NCBI RefSeq assembly: GCF_036227125.1
Contig: NZ_CP109435.1
Span: forward strand, 4,836,001-4,900,000
Direction: 5' to 3'
Length of the DNA: 64,000 nt
From: Streptomyces sp. NBC_01485
GTDB lineage: Bacteria > Actinomycetota > Actinomycetes > Streptomycetales > Streptomycetaceae
Shown one piece after another: positions 26,226 to 34,076 of the stretch. The position numbers and the translations under genes were made by a program. Within the stretch, counting starts at the first letter, position 1, and each line of letters opens with the position of its first letter. The notes under the pieces were generated by a model that was given only the letters and a program-made list of their open reading frames with translations, had not been told where the DNA came from and searched no databases.

Positions 26226-26271
26226 GGAACTCCCCCAGTTCTCGGCTGCGCTCGAGGCTGGGGGGAACCCC
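26226..26271. repeat. Streptomyces-type intergenic hairpin repeat
   Basis: GGAACTCCCCCAG ... CTGGGGGGAACCCC, stem TCCCCCAG/CTGGGGGGA around a G/C-rich loop containing CTCGGCTGCGCTCGAG. This wording is familiar as a dispersed intergenic element in Streptomyces genomes. It lies in the divergent space between the isomerase and nitrilase-family genes. Confidence 0.55.
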
Positions 26272-26361
26272 AAGCTACGCTGCTGTGAGGCACCCCGGCA
26301 GTGCTTTCGTGTGACGATCGTAGGCCTGTGTGGACGACTCGAATGCCAGGACGGTGGTAGT

Positions 26362-27183
26362 GTGCGCGCCTCTCTGATCCAGATCGCCGTAGAAGAGAGC
26401 GAATCGGTCGAATCGCGGCGGGTGCGGGTCGCCGCGCTGGTACGGGAACAGGCCGGTGCCGCCGACCTGGTGGTGCTGCCGGAGCTGTGGACGACCGGGG
26501 CGTTCTCCTACGAGCAGTTCGGCAGCGAGGCCGAGCCCCTGGAGGGGCCGACGTACGAGGCGATGGCCAAGGCCGCGAGCGACGCGGGCGTGTGGCTGCA
26601 CGCGGGCTCGATCCCCGAACAGGCTCCGTCCGACAGCGGCTCCGCCGCAGGTCAAGGCCCTCTCTACAACACGTCTCTCGTCTTCTCCCCCTCCGGTGAG
26701 CTGGTCGCCTCCTACCGCAAGATCCACCGCTTCGGCTTCGACAAGGGCGAGGCCGTGCTGATGAGCGCGGGCCAGGACCTGGTGACGGCCCGTCTCCCCG
26801 AGACGACCGTCGGCTTCGCCACCTGCTACGACCTCCGTTTTCCCGAACTGTTCCGCGGTCTCGTCGACGCCGGCGCCGAGACCTTCGTCATCCCTGCGGG
26901 CTGGCCGGAGCGCCGCCGGGCGCACTGGACGCTGCTGGCTCAGGCGCGGGCGGTCGAGAACCAGGCGTTCGTGCTCGCATGTGGAACGGCCGGGACACAC
27001 GCCGGAGTTCCGCAGGCGGGTCACTCGGTCGTGGTCGATCCGTGGGGCGAGGTGCTGGCGGAGGCGGGGTCGGGCGAGGAGATCCTGACGGTCGAGTTCG
27101 ACCCGTCCCGCGTCGCCACGACCCGGGAGCAGTTCCCGGCCCTGAAGGACCGAGTGCTGGGCCTGCACCCGCCGCTCCGCTAA
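26362..27183 (+). CDS. Carbon-nitrogen hydrolase (nitrilase superfamily amidase)
   Basis: 273 aa from the GTG at 26362; it starts VRASLIQIAVEESES, the usual beta-strand start of the family. The Glu-Lys-Cys catalytic triad is clear: VVLPELWTTG (Glu), SYRKIHRFGFD (Lys) and FATCYDLRFPE (Cys). The CYDLRFPELFR wording fits the omega-amidase / NitFhit-like branch, which hydrolyses 2-oxo amides such as alpha-ketoglutaramate or deaminated glutathione-like by-products. Monocistronic. Confidence 0.87.
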   Translation: MRASLIQIAVEESESVESRRVRVAALVREQAGAADLVVLPELWTTGAFSYEQFGSEAEPLEGPTYEAMAKAASDAGVWLHAGSIPEQAPSDSGSAAGQGPLYNTSLVFSPSGELVASYRKIHRFGFDKGEAVLMSAGQDLVTARLPETTVGFATCYDLRFPELFRGLVDAGAETFVIPAGWPERRRAHWTLLAQARAVENQAFVLACGTAGTHAGVPQAGHSVVVDPWGEVLAEAGSGEEILTVEFDPSRVATTREQFPALKDRVLGLHPPLR

Positions 27184-27244
27184 GCGCTCCGTTGGAAGAG
27201 CGGTGATGAATCTGCGGGCCGGTGGGGGCTGGTCGCGCAGTTCC

Positions 27245-27266
27245 CCGCGCCCCTTCCGGGGCGCGG
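27245..27266. repeat. Streptomyces-type intergenic hairpin (GCGCCCC-TTCC-GGGGCGC)
   Basis: Stem CCGCGCCCC (27245-27253) and GGGGCGCGG (27258-27266), loop TTCC, preceded by GGGGCTGGTCGCGCAGTTCC, a wording I know as a common dispersed element of Streptomyces intergenic DNA. It may act as the terminator of the amidase gene. Confidence 0.6.
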
Positions 27267-27401
27267 TTGCGCACCCGACTTCACCAGGTCCGCTTAGCCG
27301 CTCGGCCGGCCGCTCAGCCGGCCGCTCCGCCCGCCGATCCCCAGCCGATCCGCGTCGGACCTCCTCAGCCCCGCTCGGCCCCTCTCCTTCCTCCGCCCTC
27401 C

Positions 27402-27899
27402 TCAGTCGTCCTCCCGCTCCTTGTCGGCAAGGTGGATCACGCAGACAGCGACCGCGATCAGCAGCGCCGGGTCGGCGTCCTCGCGGACGACGTCGACGCC
27501 GTAGGTCTCCCGTACGTGCAGCCAGCGCCGGGAGACGACGGCCAGGAGTTCGCCGTCGTACTCGACCGCGAACTCCCGGTCGAGGATCTTGCCGCTGACG
27601 TCGAGTTCGGTGCGGCCGTCCGCCAGGGCCACCCGGTAGTGGTTGCGCAGCAGGGAGAGCCGTTTGCGGCGGATCGTCGCGAGCGGCTCACCGGACCGTT
27701 CGATCACCATCGTGTCCCGCAGGGCGAACATCTTCTGGCGGATGTCGATCAGGACCCGCCCCTGGGTGTCCTTCAGCTCGAACGTGTCCCGCAGCCGCAT
27801 CGCCTTGCCGTCGACGAGGTACACCTTGGTGCCCCGGTCGTCCTCGATCCAATAGTCGTCACCGAGGCCGAGGAGCCGGTCGCGCACGAGGAATCTCAT
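27402..27899 (-). CDS. LURP-one-related (scramblase-like) family protein
   Basis: 165 aa. The sequence MRFLVRDRLLGLGDDYWIEDDRGTKVYLVDGKAMRLRDTFELKD and repeated beta-strand pattern (GRVLIDIRQKMFALRDTMVIER...) are typical of the LURP-one/tubby-like barrel (former DUF567). Biochemical function in bacteria is not established. No signal peptide or membrane segment. Lies upstream of, and in the same direction as, nothing obvious; the neighbouring DUF397 gene ends 41 bp before its start. Confidence 0.82.
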   Translation of the reverse strand: MRFLVRDRLLGLGDDYWIEDDRGTKVYLVDGKAMRLRDTFELKDTQGRVLIDIRQKMFALRDTMVIERSGEPLATIRRKRLSLLRNHYRVALADGRTELDVSGKILDREFAVEYDGELLAVVSRRWLHVRETYGVDVVREDADPALLIAVAVCVIHLADKEREDD

Positions 27900-27940
27900 G
27901 CCGTTACCGCTTCCCCGGCGGCCGGTCCGCGACGCCGCCG

Positions 27941-28132
27941 CTAGGCCGACAGACTGAGCTTCACTGCCGTGAGCAGGGCGGTGAGGGCGATGTGGGTGGG
28001 CGCGAGGATCGTGGCCGGGGTGTCGCTTTCGCGGAGGTGGAGAGTGGTGGAGGTGGCGGCTATCTCCAGGCAGTTGGTGTCGCTGCCGCCGCCGGAGAAC
28101 GACGACTTCTGCCAGTGGAGGGCTTCAGGCAC
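27941..28132 (-). CDS. DUF397 domain protein (downstream tandem copy)
   Basis: 63 aa, GTG start at 28132 with GAAGGG 8 nt upstream. The protein is one DUF397 unit: HWQKSSFSGGGSDTNCLEIAA ... LHLRESDTPATILAPTHIALTALL. DUF397 genes accompany WhiJ-type HTH regulators in Streptomyces and are thought to modulate them. The gene overlaps the end of the preceding DUF397 gene by 8 nt and is nearly identical to it at DNA level over most of its length, showing a recent tandem duplication. Confidence 0.85.
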   Translation of the reverse strand: MPEALHWQKSSFSGGGSDTNCLEIAATSTTLHLRESDTPATILAPTHIALTALLTAVKLSLSA

Positions 28133-28346
28133 TGGGGTTCCCTCGTGCGAAGGAGTCAGACGCGGGTACGTTCCGCACTGCCGTGAGTAGGGCGGTGAGG
28201 GCGATGTGGGTGGGCGACAGGACCGTGGCCGGTGTGTCGCTCTCGCGGAGGTGGAGGGTGGTGGGGGCGGCGGCTATCTCCAGGCAGTCGTTGTCGGAGT
28301 CGCCCGCGGAGAACGACGACTTCTGCCAGCGGAGGTTTTGAGGCAC
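28125..28346 (-). CDS. DUF397 domain protein (upstream tandem copy)
   Basis: 73 aa from the GTG at 28346 (AAAGG 6 nt upstream). Sequence LRWQKSSFSAGDSDNDCLEIAA ... LHLRESDTPATVLSPTHIALTALLTAV closely matches the next gene, plus a 12-residue C-terminal tail reading over the neighbour's ribosome site. It starts 10 nt after the stop of the HTH-DUF5753 regulator, so the three genes form one operon. The differences between copies fall in the Gly/Ser/Asp loop (GGGSDTN versus AGDSDND), which may alter partner specificity. Confidence 0.85.
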   Translation of the reverse strand: MPQNLRWQKSSFSAGDSDNDCLEIAAAPTTLHLRESDTPATVLSPTHIALTALLTAVRNVPASDSFARGNPSA

Positions 28347-28356
28347 CGGGGGCCTT

Positions 28357-29202
28357 TCACAGTTCTTGGGCGATACGGCGGATGAGGTCGAGGGAAGCGT
28401 CCTGTGGGAGCGCGGCGTTGTCAACGCGTTCGAGTTTGGTTCGGTACCGGTGCAGTTGAGCAGGCGCGTCGATGAACTCGGCACCGTGCGGCGTATCGAT
28501 CTGCACAGTGTCCAACTGGGGTACGACTCCGCCGACGTACTGCACGGCGAGGCCTGCACCCGCGAAGCCTTCGGCTGCGAAGGGGATGACGCGAAGAGTG
28601 AGGGACTCCCTCTCGGATGCGTGCAGCAGGTGCTCGAGTTGAGCACGGGCTACCTTGGAGCCGCCGACGCGCATGCGTAGCGCGGCCTCGTGGATGATCA
28701 CGTCGTACGGCGTTCCGGAACCGAGTATCTGCTGGCGCCGCATCCGGAACTCGACGCGAGCCTCTCGGACGTCTTCCGGAGACCCTGGCTCCACGAACGC
28801 CAAGGCCGCGCGTACGTGTTCTTCGGTCTGGAGGACCCCCGGAATGTGCACGACCTGAAATGTGCGGACGTACGACGCGCGGCGCTCCAACTCGGCGAGG
28901 TCGAGCGCCTTGGTCGGCAGAATACTTCGGTACGCCTCCCACCAGCCCTTTTCCCGCTCGTTGGCCATGCAGCCCAGTGCGTCGACGAGCCGGGGATCGT
29001 CACAGGCGTAGTGCTCGGCGAGCCTGCGCAGCCGCTCCTCGCTGACGCCGTGCTTCCCCGACTCGATGTTGCTGATCTGGGCCTGGCTCGTGCCCAGCCA
29101 GGCGGCGACGTCACGGGACACCAGGCCCGCCGCCTCGCGCAGCCTGCGCAACTCCGCACCGAGGCGCACCTGACGTGCAGTGGGGTTGACCCTCGGCGGC
29201 AT
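28357..29202 (-). CDS. WhiJ/Scr1-type XRE regulator (HTH plus DUF5753)
   Basis: 281 aa. N-terminal XRE helix-turn-helix about residues 12-70 (LGAELRRLREAAGLVSRDVAAWLGTSQAQISNIESGKHGVSEERLRRLAEHY), then the DUF5753 domain (LDLAELERRASYVRTFQVVHIPGVLQTEEHVRAAL ... ). ATG 29202 follows GGAG with 5-nt spacing. This is the WhiJ-like class that controls development and antibiotic production in Streptomyces, normally encoded with a DUF397 protein and an anti-sigma-like ATPase. All three partners are present here: two DUF397 genes downstream and an ATPase gene divergently upstream. Confidence 0.88.
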   Translation of the reverse strand: MPPRVNPTARQVRLGAELRRLREAAGLVSRDVAAWLGTSQAQISNIESGKHGVSEERLRRLAEHYACDDPRLVDALGCMANEREKGWWEAYRSILPTKALDLAELERRASYVRTFQVVHIPGVLQTEEHVRAALAFVEPGSPEDVREARVEFRMRRQQILGSGTPYDVIIHEAALRMRVGGSKVARAQLEHLLHASERESLTLRVIPFAAEGFAGAGLAVQYVGGVVPQLDTVQIDTPHGAEFIDAPAQLHRYRTKLERVDNAALPQDASLDLIRRIAQEL

Positions 29203-29411
29203 GACGTCTCCTCAATTCCGTGGACCCGGTTGCGGCGTCGCAAATATACCGAGTACCTTCGTGCCGTACTCACGGAGGGTGCCCAATCGGTCACCCATCC
29301 GCAACTCCCGCACGCCCACCGTCCGTTGGAAGTGCCACCCCGGCCGTATCCCCGGGGCGCCGGACAGCAACGCGCGGCCACCCCTCACGCCACCACCGGA
29401 GCCGATGCCCC

Positions 29412-29840
29412 ATGCCCTCGTACACCCTCGTCTGCCCACCCCTCGACACCTCCCCTCACATCGCCCGCGACTTCGTCGCCACCGTGCTGCGCGCACTGGA
29501 GCTGGACGGCACCCTCGTCGACGACGCGATCTTCTGCACCTCCGAACTCGTCACCAACGCCTGCACGCATGCCAAAGGTGACGGCACCGTGCTGTGGCTG
29601 GCGGTGGAGGAGGGGCGGCTGCGGGTGGTGGTGTACGACGGGGACGAGAACCCGCCGGTGATAAGGGAACTGACGGCTGAGACGTGGGAGCGAGGCGGCG
29701 GCCGGGGCCTGTACCTGGTGGACGCCGTCACCGAGGGAAGCTGGGGGCACGCCCCGGACATCCCGTACGGCGGGCAGCCGCACCCGGAGGGCAAGGCGGT
29801 GTGGTTCGACCTGCCCGTACGGCGAACGGCTGCGCCATGA
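29412..29840 (+). CDS. RsbW/SpoIIAB-like ATP-binding protein (HATPase_c)
   Basis: 142 aa from the ATG at 29412; the codons before it are not conserved-looking. GHKL ATPase features: N-box CTSELVTNACTHAKG, G1 VVYDGDENPP and G2 GGGRGLYLVDAVTEGSWG. Proteins like this act as anti-sigma-factor kinases or as loose partners of WhiJ-type regulators. It lies 209 bp from, and divergent to, the WhiJ-like gene. The stop overlaps the next ATG (ATGA). Confidence 0.85.
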   Translation: MPSYTLVCPPLDTSPHIARDFVATVLRALELDGTLVDDAIFCTSELVTNACTHAKGDGTVLWLAVEEGRLRVVVYDGDENPPVIRELTAETWERGGGRGLYLVDAVTEGSWGHAPDIPYGGQPHPEGKAVWFDLPVRRTAAP

Positions 29841-30064
29841 CCGGCGTACGGCAGACCCCGAACCGGCTGCAGCAACTGGAGACCGCGGCCGTGATCCTGT
29901 GCCTCGCCCGGCCGATGGTGGACGACGACGCGGGTCTGACGGCGGACGAACTCCGCTGGATCGCCGGCCGCCTGGTCGAGTCGCTCACAGACGTCCTCGG
30001 CATCGCCGCCGGTCGGTGCGAGGGAGACCGGCGCGACGCCTGCTCGGCAAGTGCCGGGTCGTGA
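29837..30064 (+). CDS. Small protein coupled to the ATPase gene, unknown function
   Basis: 75 aa, start ATG 29837 overlapping the ATPase stop (ATGA). Sequence MTGVRQTPNRLQQLETAAVILCLARPM ... LRWIAGRLVESLTDVLGIAAG looks helical and amphipathic, without TM or signal features. The coupling makes it a likely real gene and a candidate extra member of the WhiJ cassette; I recognise no family. Confidence 0.6.
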   Translation: MTGVRQTPNRLQQLETAAVILCLARPMVDDDAGLTADELRWIAGRLVESLTDVLGIAAGRCEGDRRDACSASAGS

Positions 30065-30126
30065 GCCCCGGCGAAGCCGACCTGCCCCGGCCGGTCAAGG
30101 TGGCCGACGGGCCCCGAACGGGAGCC

Positions 30127-30210
30127 GATGCTGTCGGCGAATCCACAAGGGTCCAGTTCCGCGAATGTGACACTTGAGGGGGGAAGTGTCACATTCGCGG
30201 CGACAGCATC
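30127..30210. repeat. Long nested inverted repeat downstream of the ATPase operon
   Basis: Inner arms CCGCGAATGTGACACTT (30159-30175) and AAGTGTCACATTCGCGG (30184-30200) form a perfect 17-bp stem with an 8-nt loop GAGGGGGG. Outer arms GATGCTGTCG (30127-30136) and CGACAGCATC (30201-30210) are also perfect, but the left side carries 22 extra bases. No U-tract follows. It could be a terminator, a processed RNA structure or a protein-binding palindrome. Confidence 0.75.
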
Positions 30211-30265
30211 CCTGCTCCCGGCACGGACTCACCACCGTCCGGATCCCCAGACGGAACGCGCCAAC

Positions 30266-30310
30266 AGCATCCGGGAGCATCGGGGAGCATTCGGGGGCAT
30301 CTGGCGACAT
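30266..30310. repeat. Phased 10-bp repeats upstream of the NHL gene
   Basis: GCAT-type words recur every 10 bp: AGCAT at 30266, 30276 and 30286, GGCAT at 30296, GACAT at 30306, with GGG-rich spacers (AGCATCCGGG, AGCATCGGGG ...). Helical phasing places all on one face of the DNA, 33 bp before the gene start. Confidence 0.6.
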
Positions 30311-30342
30311 GACTGTCGGTGGCGGGTGGCACCCTGGGGATC

Positions 30343-32169
30343 ATGAGCGACTCCTCTCCCCGCCGTGTCCGTGTCCGCGCCCCCGAGCTGATCGGCAAGG
30401 GTGGCTGGCTGAACACGGGTGGGCAGCAGTACACCCTCGCCGACCTGCGAGGACGTGTCGTCGTCCTGGATTTTTGGACGTTCTGCTGCATCAACTGTCT
30501 GCATGTTCTCGACGAGTTGCGGGAGCTGGAGGAGAAGCACCGGGACACGGTCGTCGTCATCGGGGTGCACTCGCCGAAGTTCGTGCACGAGGCCGAGCAC
30601 CAGGCGGTCGTGGACGCCGTGGAGCGGTACGGGGTGGAGCATCCGGTGCTGGACGATCCCGAGCTCGGCACCTGGAAGCAGTACGCGGTGCGGGCGTGGC
30701 CGACGCTCGTCGTGATCGACCCGGAGGGGTACGTCGTCGCGCAGCATGCCGGTGAGGGGCATGCGCACGCCATTGAGCGGCTCGTGACGGAGCTGGAGGC
30801 CGAGCACGCCGCGAAGGGCACCCTGCGGCGCGGCGACGGGCCGTACGTGGTGCCGGAGCCCGAGCCGACCGCCCTGCGCTTCCCGGGCAAGGCCCTCGTC
30901 CTGCCCGGCGGGAACTTCCTGGTCAGCGACACCACCCGGCATCAGCTGGTGGAGCTGGCGGGGGACGGGGAGACCGTCGTACGGCGGATCGGGTCCGGTG
31001 TGCGAGGGTTCGCCGACGGCAGGGCGGAAGCGGCCTCCTTCAACGAGCCTCAGGGGCTCGCGCTGCTCGACGACTCCGCCGTGGTCGTCGCCGACACCGT
31101 CAACCACGCGCTGCGCCGCCTCGACCTCGGCACCGGGGACGTGACGACGCTCGCCGGCACCGGGAAGCAGTCGTGGCAGGGGTCGCCCGCCTCCGGGCCC
31201 GCCCGCGAGATCGACCTCTCCTCGCCCTGGGACGTGGCGCTCTTCGGCGGCCGGGTGTGGATCGCCATGGCCGGTGTCCATCAACTGTGGGCGTACGACC
31301 CGGTCGAGGGCACCGTGGGTGTCGCGGCCGGGACGACCAACGAGGGGCTCGTCGACGGGCCGGGCGCCGAGGCCTGGTTCGCCCAGCCGTCGGGGCTCGC
31401 GGCCACGCCCGACGGGGAGCGGCTCTGGCTCGCCGACTCCGAGACGTCCGCGCTGCGCTGGGTCGACCGGGAAGGGGCCGTCCACACCGCCGTCGGCACC
31501 GGTCTGTTCGACTTCGGGCACCGGGACGGCGCGGCCGGTCAGGCCCTGCTCCAGCATCCGCTGGGTGTCACGGTCCTGCCGGACGGCTCGGTCGCCGTCA
31601 GCGACACCTACAACCACGCCCTGCGCCGCTACGACCCCCGGACGGACGAAGTCACCACCCTGGCGACGGACTTGAGGGAGCCCAGCGACGCCGTTCTCGT
31701 CGGCGAGGACATCGTGGTCGTCGAGTCGGCCCGGCACCGGCTGACCCGGTTGCGGCTGCCGGAGGAGGCGGTCCGCGTGGCGGCCGTAGCCCACCGCACG
31801 CAGCGCGCCGCCACCGAAGTCGCGCCGGGGACGCTGCGGTTGGACGTGATCTTCCAGGCGCCGGCCGGTCAGAAGCTGGACACCCGGTACGGTCCGTCGA
31901 CCCGGCTGCTGGTCTCCGCCACCCCGGCCGGACTGCTCCTCGAGGGCGAGGGCGCGGGCACCGACCTCTTCCGCACGCTGGAGCTCGATCCGGCGGTCAC
32001 GGAGGGCGTTCTGCACGTCTCCGCCATGGCCGCCTCCTGTGACGACGCCCCGGACATCGAGTACCCCGCCTGCCACGTCCACCAGCAGGACTGGGGCGTT
32101 CCGGTCCGCCTCACCGAGGGCGGGGCGGACCGGCTGCCATTGGTCCTGGCGGGGATGGATCCCCAGTAA
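30343..32169 (+). CDS. Thioredoxin-like domain plus NHL repeats (NHLRC2-like protein)
   Basis: 608 aa from ATG 30343. Residues about 15-165 form a thioredoxin/TlpA-like domain (LADLRGRVVVLDFWTFCCINCLHVLDELRELEEKH); the active-site region reads CCINC rather than CxxC of thioredoxin. From about 170 follow NHL beta-propeller repeats (FNEPQGLALLDDSAVVVADTVNHALRRLDL, HPLGVTVLPDGSVAVSDTYNHALRRYD). This is the NHLRC2 layout conserved from bacteria to animals; exact function unknown, redox-linked. No signal peptide. Start lies 7 nt after CACCCT, so a leaderless message is possible. Confidence 0.88.
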   Translation: MSDSSPRRVRVRAPELIGKGGWLNTGGQQYTLADLRGRVVVLDFWTFCCINCLHVLDELRELEEKHRDTVVVIGVHSPKFVHEAEHQAVVDAVERYGVEHPVLDDPELGTWKQYAVRAWPTLVVIDPEGYVVAQHAGEGHAHAIERLVTELEAEHAAKGTLRRGDGPYVVPEPEPTALRFPGKALVLPGGNFLVSDTTRHQLVELAGDGETVVRRIGSGVRGFADGRAEAASFNEPQGLALLDDSAVVVADTVNHALRRLDLGTGDVTTLAGTGKQSWQGSPASGPAREIDLSSPWDVALFGGRVWIAMAGVHQLWAYDPVEGTVGVAAGTTNEGLVDGPGAEAWFAQPSGLAATPDGERLWLADSETSALRWVDREGAVHTAVGTGLFDFGHRDGAAGQALLQHPLGVTVLPDGSVAVSDTYNHALRRYDPRTDEVTTLATDLREPSDAVLVGEDIVVVESARHRLTRLRLPEEAVRVAAVAHRTQRAATEVAPGTLRLDVIFQAPAGQKLDTRYGPSTRLLVSATPAGLLLEGEGAGTDLFRTLELDPAVTEGVLHVSAMAASCDDAPDIEYPACHVHQQDWGVPVRLTEGGADRLPLVLAGMDPQ

Positions 32170-32171
32170 CG

Positions 32172-32207
32172 CCAGTGGTCCCAGTGGTCCCAGTGGTCCC
32201 AGTGGCC
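32172..32207. repeat. 9-bp tandem repeat after the NHL gene
   Basis: CCAGTGGTC three times perfectly and a fourth as CCAGTGGCC, starting 3 bp after the stop codon. Confidence 0.85.
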
Positions 32208-32254
32208 CAAGGAACCTCAGTCCTCACTGTATTCACACAGGGTCCGCCGGGGGG

Positions 32255-32509
32255 TCAGGCGCCGTATCCGTCGCTGTAGCCGTCCCCGCGCCGGTGGTGC
32301 CGTTCCTCCTCGATGACGGTCGTCGAGGCCGGCGGTACGAGCACGCGCCGGCGCCGGGCGATGCTGCTGAACGTCGTCACGCCGATCAGCCCGACGATCA
32401 TGAGGATCACGCCGACCAGGTCGAGGTTGACTCCTTGCATGTCCCAGTCGGTCGCGAACGTGAGGATGGCTCCCACGGCGATGAGGATGATGCATCCGCC
32501 CAGACCCAT
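32255..32509 (-). CDS. Small membrane protein, DUF6458 family
   Basis: 84 aa. Two short TM helices (CIILIAVGAILTFAT and LVGVILMIVGLIGVTTF) joined by WDMQGVNLD, then a cytoplasmic tail with RRRR and His/Tyr/Gly-rich end (HHRRGDGYSDGYGA). The layout GLGGxILIAVGAILxFA..W.. is that of the DUF6458 family, common in actinobacteria, function unknown. Convergent with the NHL gene. Confidence 0.8.
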   Translation of the reverse strand: MGLGGCIILIAVGAILTFATDWDMQGVNLDLVGVILMIVGLIGVTTFSSIARRRRVLVPPASTTVIEEERHHRRGDGYSDGYGA

Positions 32510-32646
32510 GGCGTCGCCTCCTGTCCCGGTGTACCGGCCGATCCGGTCACCACCGAACCCGGGTACCCGGGACCCGGGGAGTCAACTCCCATGCGCCGCC
32601 GGTTGGTTCGCCGGCTCCCGTGCGGCGTGGTCCGCCGGACGGGGCC

Positions 32647-33945
32647 CTACCCCTCCAGGAACGCCACCAGCGCGTTGGCCAGCAGATACGGGTCGGCGTC
32701 GCCGCACAGTTCCCGCGCGCTGTGCATCGACAGGATGGCCACGCCGATGTCGACCGTGCGGATGCCGTGCCGGGCCGCGGTGATCGGGCCGATGGTCGTG
32801 CCGCACGGCATGGAGTTGTTGGAGACGAAGGTCTGGAAGGGGACGTCCGCCTTCTCGCAGGCGGCGGCGAAGAGCGCCTGGCCCGTACCGTCCGTGGCAT
32901 AGCGGTTGTTGACGTTGACCTTGAGGATCGGCCCGCCGTTGACCCGTGGGTGGTGCGTCGGGTCGTGCCGCTCAGCGTAGTTGGGGTGGACGGCGTGCCC
33001 GGTGTCGGAGGACAGACAGACGGTGCCCGCGAAGGCTCTCGCCCGGTCCTCGTACGAGCCTGCGCGCGCGAACACCGAGCGCTCCAGCACGCTGCCCAGC
33101 AGCGGTCCGTCCGCGCCGGTGTCCGACTGCGAGCCGTTCTCCTCGTGGTCGAAGGCGGCCAGGACCGGGATGTACGGCAGGCCCTCGCCGCCGGTCGCCA
33201 CGGCCGCCAGCGCCGCCGTACCGGCGTGCACGGACAGCAGGTTGTCCATCCGCGGGCCGGCCACCAGCTCCTGGTCACGGCCCAGGTAGGCGGGCGGCTC
33301 GACGGAGTGCACCATCAGGTCCCAGCCGGTGACCTGGCCCGCGGACAGCCCGGACTCCTCCTCAAGGAAGGCGATGAGGTCGCCGTCGCGCAGGTCGCTG
33401 CCCAGGCCCCAGATGGGCTGGAGGTGGCGCTGCTTGTCGAGCTTGAGGCCGTCGGTGTTGACCGACCGGTCGAGGTGGATGGCGAGTTGGGGGACGCGCA
33501 GCAGCGGGCGGCCGATGTCGACCAGGCGCGTCGAACCGTCCCGCAGCGTCAGCCGGCCCGCCAGGCCCAGGTCGCGGTCGAGCCAGGAGTTGAGCAGCGG
33601 ACCGCCGTAGATCTCCACGGCCACCTGGCGCCAGCCGTGCCCGCCGGTGTCGGGCCGCGGCTTGACGCGCAGGTTCGGGGAGTCGGTGTGCGCGCCGACG
33701 ATCCGGAACGGCGTGTGCGGCGCGGCGCCCTCGGGGACGTACCAGGCCACGATCGCGCCCCCGCGCAACACGTACTTGCCGCCGCTCGTCCCGTCCCAGG
33801 CGTCCGTCTCCGAGACCTGCCGGAAACCGGCCTTCTCCAGCCGCTCCGCCGCGTTCGCCACGGCGTGGTACGGCGACGGGCTCGCCGTAAGGAACGTCAG
33901 GAGGTCGTCGGTGTGGCCGCGGTCGAAGCGGGAGGGTTCGCTCAT
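32647..33945 (-). CDS. M18 family aminopeptidase
   Basis: 432 aa from ATG 33945, preceded by AAGGTGA; a GTG at 33954 would add three residues. Metal and catalytic motifs of M18 are visible: GAHTDSPNLRVKP (metal His/Asp), FDHEENGSQSDTGADG (catalytic Glu pair) and a late HSARELCG (metal His). M18 enzymes form large tetrahedral dodecamers and remove N-terminal acidic or hydrophobic residues from peptides in the cytoplasm. This would take part in turning over peptides after the proteasome. Monocistronic. Confidence 0.88.
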   Translation of the reverse strand: MSEPSRFDRGHTDDLLTFLTASPSPYHAVANAAERLEKAGFRQVSETDAWDGTSGGKYVLRGGAIVAWYVPEGAAPHTPFRIVGAHTDSPNLRVKPRPDTGGHGWRQVAVEIYGGPLLNSWLDRDLGLAGRLTLRDGSTRLVDIGRPLLRVPQLAIHLDRSVNTDGLKLDKQRHLQPIWGLGSDLRDGDLIAFLEEESGLSAGQVTGWDLMVHSVEPPAYLGRDQELVAGPRMDNLLSVHAGTAALAAVATGGEGLPYIPVLAAFDHEENGSQSDTGADGPLLGSVLERSVFARAGSYEDRARAFAGTVCLSSDTGHAVHPNYAERHDPTHHPRVNGGPILKVNVNNRYATDGTGQALFAAACEKADVPFQTFVSNNSMPCGTTIGPITAARHGIRTVDIGVAILSMHSARELCGDADPYLLANALVAFLEG

Positions 33946-33965
33946 GGGGTTCACCTTAACGACGT

Positions 33966-34003
33966 ACGAGGGCCCGCTCCCGGCGATGGGAGAGGGCCCT
34001 CGT
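33966..34003. terminator. Hairpin downstream of the acyl-CoA dehydrogenase gene
   Basis: ACGAGGGCCC (33966-33975) pairs with GGGCCCTCGT (33994-34003); an inner CTCCC/GGGAG pair extends the structure. Located between the dehydrogenase stop and the aminopeptidase start, both on the minus strand. Confidence 0.65.
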
Positions 34004-34076
34004 GAGGACAGTGTGCAGTGCCGCGCTGGAGTGCTCCGGGGTTGTCGGGAGTGCTCCGCTGTTGTCCGGATGAATC

